Assembly (NCBI GenBank): GCA_016463365.1
Contig: JAEMRJ010000017.1
Span: 1-27,144 of the forward strand
Length of the DNA: 27,144 nt
Source of the DNA: Thermoleophilaceae bacterium
GTDB lineage: Bacteria > Actinomycetota > Thermoleophilia > Solirubrobacterales > JACPNS01
Direction of reading: 5' to 3'
A program made the position numbers and the translations under genes. This document shows, in pieces, positions 23,801 through 27,144 of the stretch; within the stretch, counting starts at the first letter, position 1, and each line of letters opens with the position of its first letter. The notes under the pieces were generated by a model. It ran no database searches and was not told the origin of the DNA. It saw nothing but the letters and a program-made list of their open reading frames with translations.

Positions 23801-25580
23801 CGATCTCGTGGTGCCCGCCGAGGACGATCGGGAAACTCAGCTCCACGGTCGTGGACTTCTCTGTTGCGGCGGTCGGCGCCGGGCGTTCACCGAAGACGGT
23901 GCGGCAGGAGAAGTGCTCGATCTCGCGCTCGCGGTCGATCGCCGGGTTGGTGACGACGGCGACGGTCTCCTTGAAGTAGTCGGCGATGTTCTGGCGTTCC
24001 GGGCTGAGCGCGGCGAGCGGGCCGTCGTAGCCGAGCGAGCCGATCGGCTCGGCGCCGTTGCTGGCCATCTGCTGGATCAGCTTCATGTCGTCGCGCTGCC
24101 AGCCGAAGCCACCGAGCACGACGTCACTGACCTTCACCGGCTCGGCAGGGCCGGCGTGTGAGTAGCCCGGGATGTCCGGGCCCTCGAACGGTCCGCCCGT
24201 CAGGAGCGCGGTGTCGTGGCGTGGGAATTCTGTGATCTTCGTGCGCTCGCGCCAGCGACGGTAGGCGGTGTGCTGGAGCTCGTCGTGCGGGATCAGGCGC
24301 GCATCCTTACCGGGGGTGACGATCACGCCGATCTTCTCGCCAGGGGCGAACGGCTTGGGGTCCGAGACGACGTCGGCGACGGGTGCCACGCCGGGCTCGG
24401 ATGAAAAGATGTAGTCGTCGACCGTCTCGACCTGCCAGAGCGGGCGCAGGCCAAGCGCGTCCGTACTGAACACGCACTCGTTCTCTTCGCGGCTGATCAG
24501 GGCGACGGGACCCTGCGTGAACGGCCCGAAAACCTGGCGCAGGTACATGTAGAAGTGCTGGAGATCATCGGAGAGGTACTTGATCTCGTTGACGATCGGC
24601 GGGAGCACCATTTCCATGGTTTCGATCAGGCTGATGCCGTCACGTTGGATGAAAGTGGCGACCGAACGGTTGAAGTCCTGACTGTCGGAGCCGTCGCTGT
24701 GGATCGGAACGCCGAGCAGGCGAGCCTCTTCACGCAACTGCACGATCGTGTTGATCTCGCCGTTGTGGCCGATCACGCTGAAGGGCTGGACGCGCTTGAA
24801 AGTCGGCCAGGTGTTTGTGGAGTAGCGGTTGTGGCCGAGCACGAAGACGGTCTCGAGGCGCTCGTCGAGGAGGTCCGGGAAGTACTTGCCCAGGGCGAGC
24901 GGGGCGCCCATCACCTTGTAGACGACGTTCGAGTGCGAGAAGCTCGCGACGTGGATGTCGAACTCCTTCTCGAGCTCGATCGTCAGGTCAAAGCAGGCGC
25001 GCTTGCCGTCGATGATTCCGGCGATCTGCCAGAAGACGGGCTCTTCCTCGCGGGCGGTCGGTCCGAGCGCCGAGCTGTCAACGGCGCCTTCGCGCTGGGC
25101 GAGGACACGGAAACCGGCGCTCGACATCAGCTCCAGGGCGTCGTGCTGGACTGCCTTTACGTCGGAGTTGCGCGGAACAAAGATGTGCGCGACTGCGAAC
25201 TTCTCGTCGAGCGCGAGGTCCGGGGCGTGGCCGTCCTTGCGGACCTCTTCGGCCCAGATCTTGCGCGGGATGTCGATCTGCACGCCGCAGCCGTCACCTT
25301 CGCCGTCGATGTTGCCGGCGCGGTGGAGCATCTGGTGCAGGGCGTCGAGCGCCAGCGGGATCGGGGCGTACGAGGGCTTGCCGTCCTTGCGGACAGAGGA
25401 GTAGAGAGCGCAGGCGTCCCGGTCCTCGACTGACTGCGGCGGGCGCAGCGGCGAGTAGTCGTGACGATGGTCAAAGCGCGCGACTTCAGAGTTGGGAACG
25501 GTTGTGGCCGTTCGCGGCGCCGCGGTGTGCCAGGCGGACAGCGGCGCGTCAGAGTCGCGCGGTGTGATTTCGTTTTTCAT
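20847..25580 (-). CDS. gltB: Glutamate synthase large subunit
   Basis: The 1577-aa protein transfers the amide of glutamine to 2-oxoglutarate. I place the start at ATG 25578-25580 because AGGAG (25586-25590) lies 5 nt upstream; the open frame extends 55 codons further, but that part looks non-coding. The class II amidotransferase domain would start at Cys57 (DACALY) after removal of a 56-residue propeptide, somewhat longer than usual. The central and FMN/2-oxoglutarate domains follow (VPVVPNIGTIGVGIAKAGAD, GFEGGTGAA). The 3Fe-4S cysteines are C1143, C1149 and C1154 (C-x5-C-x4-C), with an extra C1146 between them. The C-terminal beta-helix has GGGLGAFNVYGVNIDVQGGA. The C-terminal 70 or so residues add a helical tail (EALEHRLGKG to QADPSISTE). 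The small subunit gltD is not in the window. It lies downstream of thrC-thrB. Confidence 0.95.
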   Translation of the reverse strand: MKNEITPRDSDAPLSAWHTAAPRTATTVPNSEVARFDHRHDYSPLRPPQSVEDRDACALYSSVRKDGKPSYAPIPLALDALHQMLHRAGNIDGEGDGCGVQIDIPRKIWAEEVRKDGHAPDLALDEKFAVAHIFVPRNSDVKAVQHDALELMSSAGFRVLAQREGAVDSSALGPTAREEEPVFWQIAGIIDGKRACFDLTIELEKEFDIHVASFSHSNVVYKVMGAPLALGKYFPDLLDERLETVFVLGHNRYSTNTWPTFKRVQPFSVIGHNGEINTIVQLREEARLLGVPIHSDGSDSQDFNRSVATFIQRDGISLIETMEMVLPPIVNEIKYLSDDLQHFYMYLRQVFGPFTQGPVALISREENECVFSTDALGLRPLWQVETVDDYIFSSEPGVAPVADVVSDPKPFAPGEKIGVIVTPGKDARLIPHDELQHTAYRRWRERTKITEFPRHDTALLTGGPFEGPDIPGYSHAGPAEPVKVSDVVLGGFGWQRDDMKLIQQMASNGAEPIGSLGYDGPLAALSPERQNIADYFKETVAVVTNPAIDREREIEHFSCRTVFGERPAPTAATEKSTTVELSFPIVLGGHHEIAPLNAETLRGIARTHKTYLLEDLWEEFAGHRSAVLDIACLESENTKGAIERLKHEAVDLVRGGAELIVLSDRTVYEGDRRFIDPHLAVSAIDSALKTAKLESGEVNLRRRTSLLLRSGAIRNVHDVMIALGLGADGICPYVMLEVACVDDYESDYNNLCAALRKGMEKVISTIGIHEIRGYARQFSAIGLRPELAEILGTKSYFGSDKGGLGFAELDADGDVRKRVLAEEEVAKPAKTFHFYPKVWKAANAVANQRSDYADYSNKVRELEAESPVSLRHIMDFKSDREPIPVDQVSAAVGHHDYPIVIASMSFGSQSETAFRAYAEAAKQLNILSVNGEGGEPHDMIGQYPKHRGQQVASGRFGVTSDLLNSSYLLEIKIGQGAKPGEGGHLPARKVTEKVAAARNATTGTDLISPSNNHDLYSIEDLAELIDELKTANPDARVAVKVPVVPNIGTIGVGIAKAGADIITLSGFEGGTGAARAHALRHVGLPSDIGTRAVHQALMEAGIRNRVEIWADGGYRHGWDIVKLHMLGANRVGFGTLAMVSLGCTICRGCQLDTCHVGIATQIETVEQAEQHGLKKFTPQVLPTAVEACATFFKGIGEEVREITAMLGYENSQDLVGRSDLLVQSAAAEKVDITELIAPLEEYLDLTPLDLPVEAIADERAEAGIIVSRPIMLPEKEASKTIAGLVADVCGGPARVGDDPISYAYPRSTNANDRVLGTELAGGISRSRIFGDGPEATDATLVNVKFDNGSVAGGGLGAFNVYGVNIDVQGGAQDGVGKSMLGGQISVLKGVNRFGKRVNGSVGKSFAYGAQRGRLFVQGDADSRCCIRLSGADVVIAGEPKVPLDDSLGCIADRANIKGFAFEYMTDGRAVVLGDPGPWACAGMTGGRIYMRKWPEMGLTKEALEHRLGKGAKAVIEEIDAEGLLDIQELLEAYADELRESGQSEEAERMVALAASAAENFYQCVPESEQADPSISTE

Positions 25581-25585
25581 GCTCT

Positions 25586-25590
25586 CTCCT
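25586..25590 (-). promoter_or_regulatory. Ribosome-binding site deciding the gltB start
   Basis: AGGAG on the minus strand, 5 nt before ATG 25580. It is the strongest classical Shine-Dalgarno in this half of the window and argues against the upstream-extended frame beginning at 25745. Confidence 0.7.
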
Positions 25591-25734
25591 CGGGACCGCG
25601 CCTTGCTTCGAGAGGGCGCGCGTTCGGGGTGGGATTCCGGCGTGGCTGGACCGTGGTCCGCTTGCCGAGCGAAAATTGAGTTTACAGCGTGGAGAGGGTT
25701 ATGCGCGGTGACGTAGACGGTGAGATCCCGGCGA

Positions 25735-25808
25735 AAAAGCCGCAATTTGCGACCGTCCTGTCAGACCCGGTCGGACAGGTGGCCCGCAAATTGCGAACTT
25801 TTGGGGTG
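25735..25808 (-). terminator. Long hairpin between thrB and gltB built on two CGCAA-N-TTGCG palindromes
   Basis: CGCAATTTGCG (25741-25751) and CGCAAATTGCG (25785-25795) are reverse complements and each is also a palindrome around one central base. Between them CCTGTC/GACAGG (25757-25762, 25774-25779) forms an inner stem. On the minus strand the outer stem is followed by GGCTTTTTCG, so it can act as the thr operon terminator. The two palindromes, 44 bp centre to centre, could alternatively be protein-binding sites upstream of gltB. Confidence 0.65.
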
Positions 25809-25811
25809 CTT

Positions 25812-26666
25812 TCAGACTTCTACGTCGAGGCCGTGGGGGCTGAAGGGGACGCGCTGCAAGGTCCAGCCGTCGCCGAGGTGCTGACCGGCGGCGTCCATCA
25901 CGTTGCCTGTGTCGTCCCACGTGGTCCAGATCAGAACCGTCGGTCCGGCCCCGCTGATCGTCGCGCCGACGGCACCAAACCCCGGCGCAGACTCAACCAG
26001 CGCCGCCGATTCCGGGTACAGATGCGCCCGCCGCGGCTGATGCAGCACGTCCACGAGCCCTCGCGAAAGCAGCTCCAGGTCTCCGCGCTCCAGCCCGAGC
26101 ACCACATTCGAAGCATTCCCTATCGATGCAACCGTCTCACCCATCGGCACCAAATCGGGCAACGCTGCCCGCGCAGCGGAAGTAGGCACAGGCGGCCCGG
26201 GCGGCGGATAGGCAACGATCGCCTCAAGCCCAGCCGGCGGCTCAATCCGCGTGACCGTCCCGCCCGCACAGACCACAAACCCGCCGTACAAAGAGGCCGC
26301 CACGTTGTCGGGATGTCCCTCGACCAACGTCGCCTGGTGAAACAGATCGATCCCCAGCTCGAAGATGTGATCCGCTGCCGCAAGCCCGGCCAGGATCGCC
26401 GAAGCGCTCGACCCCAGGCCGCCCGTCAGCGGGATCTCAGATGAAACGCGAAAGGTGAAGTCATCAGCGCTGTAGAGCGTCTCGAATGCCCTGACGATCA
26501 AGTTGCTCTTGTCAACAGGGACGTCAAGGTCCGTCTCGATCGCGAACACGCCGGTCTCTTCGACCTCGACGGTCAATGTGAGCGAAAGCGCCCCGGCCAG
26601 CACGTCAAAACCCGGCCCCAGGTTGGCCGAGCTCGCCGGAACCTTGACGACCCGGCGGCGGTTCAT
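25812..26666 (-). CDS. thrB: Homoserine kinase
   Basis: The 284-aa GHMP-kinase protein phosphorylates homoserine with ATP in threonine synthesis. It shows the N-terminal substrate block (ASSANLGPGFDVLA, 11-24), the ATP-binding Gly/Ser motif (GGLGSSASA, 82-90), VEGHPDNVAASLYGGF (115-130), TSAARAALP (162-170) and the C-terminal ISGAGPTVL (237-245). Its length is a little short for the family (about 300). ATG 26664-26666 directly abuts the thrC stop (zero gap), so the two are translationally coupled. It ends just before the hairpin at 25735-25808. Confidence 0.95.
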   Translation of the reverse strand: MNRRRVVKVPASSANLGPGFDVLAGALSLTLTVEVEETGVFAIETDLDVPVDKSNLIVRAFETLYSADDFTFRVSSEIPLTGGLGSSASAILAGLAAADHIFELGIDLFHQATLVEGHPDNVAASLYGGFVVCAGGTVTRIEPPAGLEAIVAYPPPGPPVPTSAARAALPDLVPMGETVASIGNASNVVLGLERGDLELLSRGLVDVLHQPRRAHLYPESAALVESAPGFGAVGATISGAGPTVLIWTTWDDTGNVMDAAGQHLGDGWTLQRVPFSPHGLDVEV

Positions 26667-27144
26667 CTAGCCCAGCACTGCCTTTTCGAGATCGCCCATC
26701 TCGGGCTCGCAGGGAATCACAGACCCGACGTTGTCAAATGCCGTGTCGGGGTCCTTTAGACCATTACCGGTGAGCACGCAGACGACCTTCGGGCGCGCGC
26801 CTTCGGCGCCGGCGCGGGCTGCGTCAGAGACTCCGTGCTTGATCAGACCCGCGACGGACGCGGCCGAAGCCGGCTCGCAGAAGACGCCCTCGTTGGCCGG
26901 GAGCCAGCGGTAGGCGTCGAGGATCTCATCGTCGGTCACGGCGCGCACCGCCCCGCGCGACTCGGTGATCGCCGCCATCGCCTCTTCCCAGCGCGCCGGG
27001 TTGCCGATGCGGATCGCCGAAGCGACGGTCTCTGGATTCTCGACGCGGTGCCCCTCTACGAGCGGCGCGGCGCCGGCTGCCTGGTAGCCGTTGAGCTCGG
27101 GTGCCTCGTTGTACTCCTTGAAGCCCTTCCAGTAGGCCGTGATG
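26667..27144 (-). CDS. thrC: Threonine synthase, C-terminal part (5' end beyond window)
   Basis: The frame is open from the right edge to TAG at 26667-26669 and gives the last 158 residues. Recognisable PLP-enzyme features are WKGFKEYNE near the edge, a RIGNPARWEEA block, the TDDEI-DAYR and EGVFCEPASAAS segments, and VCVLTGNGLKDP near the end. It converts O-phosphohomoserine to threonine, using the product of the adjoining thrB. An internal ATG (26978) is not the real start. The PLP-binding lysine is outside the window. Confidence 0.93.
   Translation of the reverse strand, partial: ITAYWKGFKEYNEAPELNGYQAAGAAPLVEGHRVENPETVASAIRIGNPARWEEAMAAITESRGAVRAVTDDEILDAYRWLPANEGVFCEPASAASVAGLIKHGVSDAARAGAEGARPKVVCVLTGNGLKDPDTAFDNVGSVIPCEPEMGDLEKAVLG

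Noticed and set aside
22896..24161. Long plus-strand open frame (421 codons) opposite gltB
   Set aside because: It is a shadow of gltB: Val/Ala/Asp/Glu/Arg-rich composition, no recognisable domain, and gltB is certain on the other strand. The same applies to 24555-25433 and 12442-13236.
25648..25659. Palindrome GGACC-GT-GGTCC in the gltB leader
   Set aside because: A single GC-rich 12-bp palindrome with no second copy; likely by chance in this composition.
25581..25745. N-terminal extension of gltB by 55 codons
   Set aside because: No Shine-Dalgarno before 25745, the peptide is Arg/Pro/Ser-rich and unlike GltB, and a strong AGGAG precedes ATG 25580.

Overview
The window looks like chromosomal DNA from a high-GC actinomycete, most likely the Thermoleophilia/Solirubrobacterales lineage. 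The evidence is GC-rich codon use, a MarP-type membrane serine protease, several starts without Shine-Dalgarno sites, and a family of very large secreted proteins with cysteine-containing modules of a kind I associate with that group. This placement is inference; the window has no rRNA or tRNA gene to confirm it.

Layout. Positions 1-15372 (minus strand) hold three consecutive genes for large exported proteins, in transcription order 1306 aa, 1024 aa and at least 2612 aa. The last runs off the left edge and has no stop in the window. All three have a signal peptide and share a two-part cysteine module (called A-B here). The two smaller proteins are built A-B, Ig-like, A-B. The giant one is A-B followed by about 25 Ig-like repeats of about 84 residues, encoded by a 252-bp tandem array. 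The transcription units are separated by hairpins, and the first two have a promoter-like pair next to a TGTGA-N6-TCAC(A/C) element resembling a CRP/FNR-family site.

Positions 15535-18446 hold a MIP18/DUF59 (SufT-like) gene divergent from a compact plus-strand operon (fxsA, an unrecognised 253-aa protein, a HAD hydrolase), then a convergent small hypothetical gene and a structured intergenic region.

Positions 18447-27144 (minus strand) are conserved housekeeping genes. In transcription order they are the thrC 3' part, thrB, a strong hairpin built on two CGCAA-N-TTGCG palindromes, gltB (glutamate synthase large subunit, start corrected to 25580), an SRPBCC protein, a lipoprotein, and a marP-like protease. 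The amino-acid genes link threonine synthesis with glutamate supply. The protease and lipoprotein are envelope proteins.

The least explained part is the surface-protein cluster: a repeated undescribed A-B module, evidence of recent block duplication in the stalk, and a shared putative operator.
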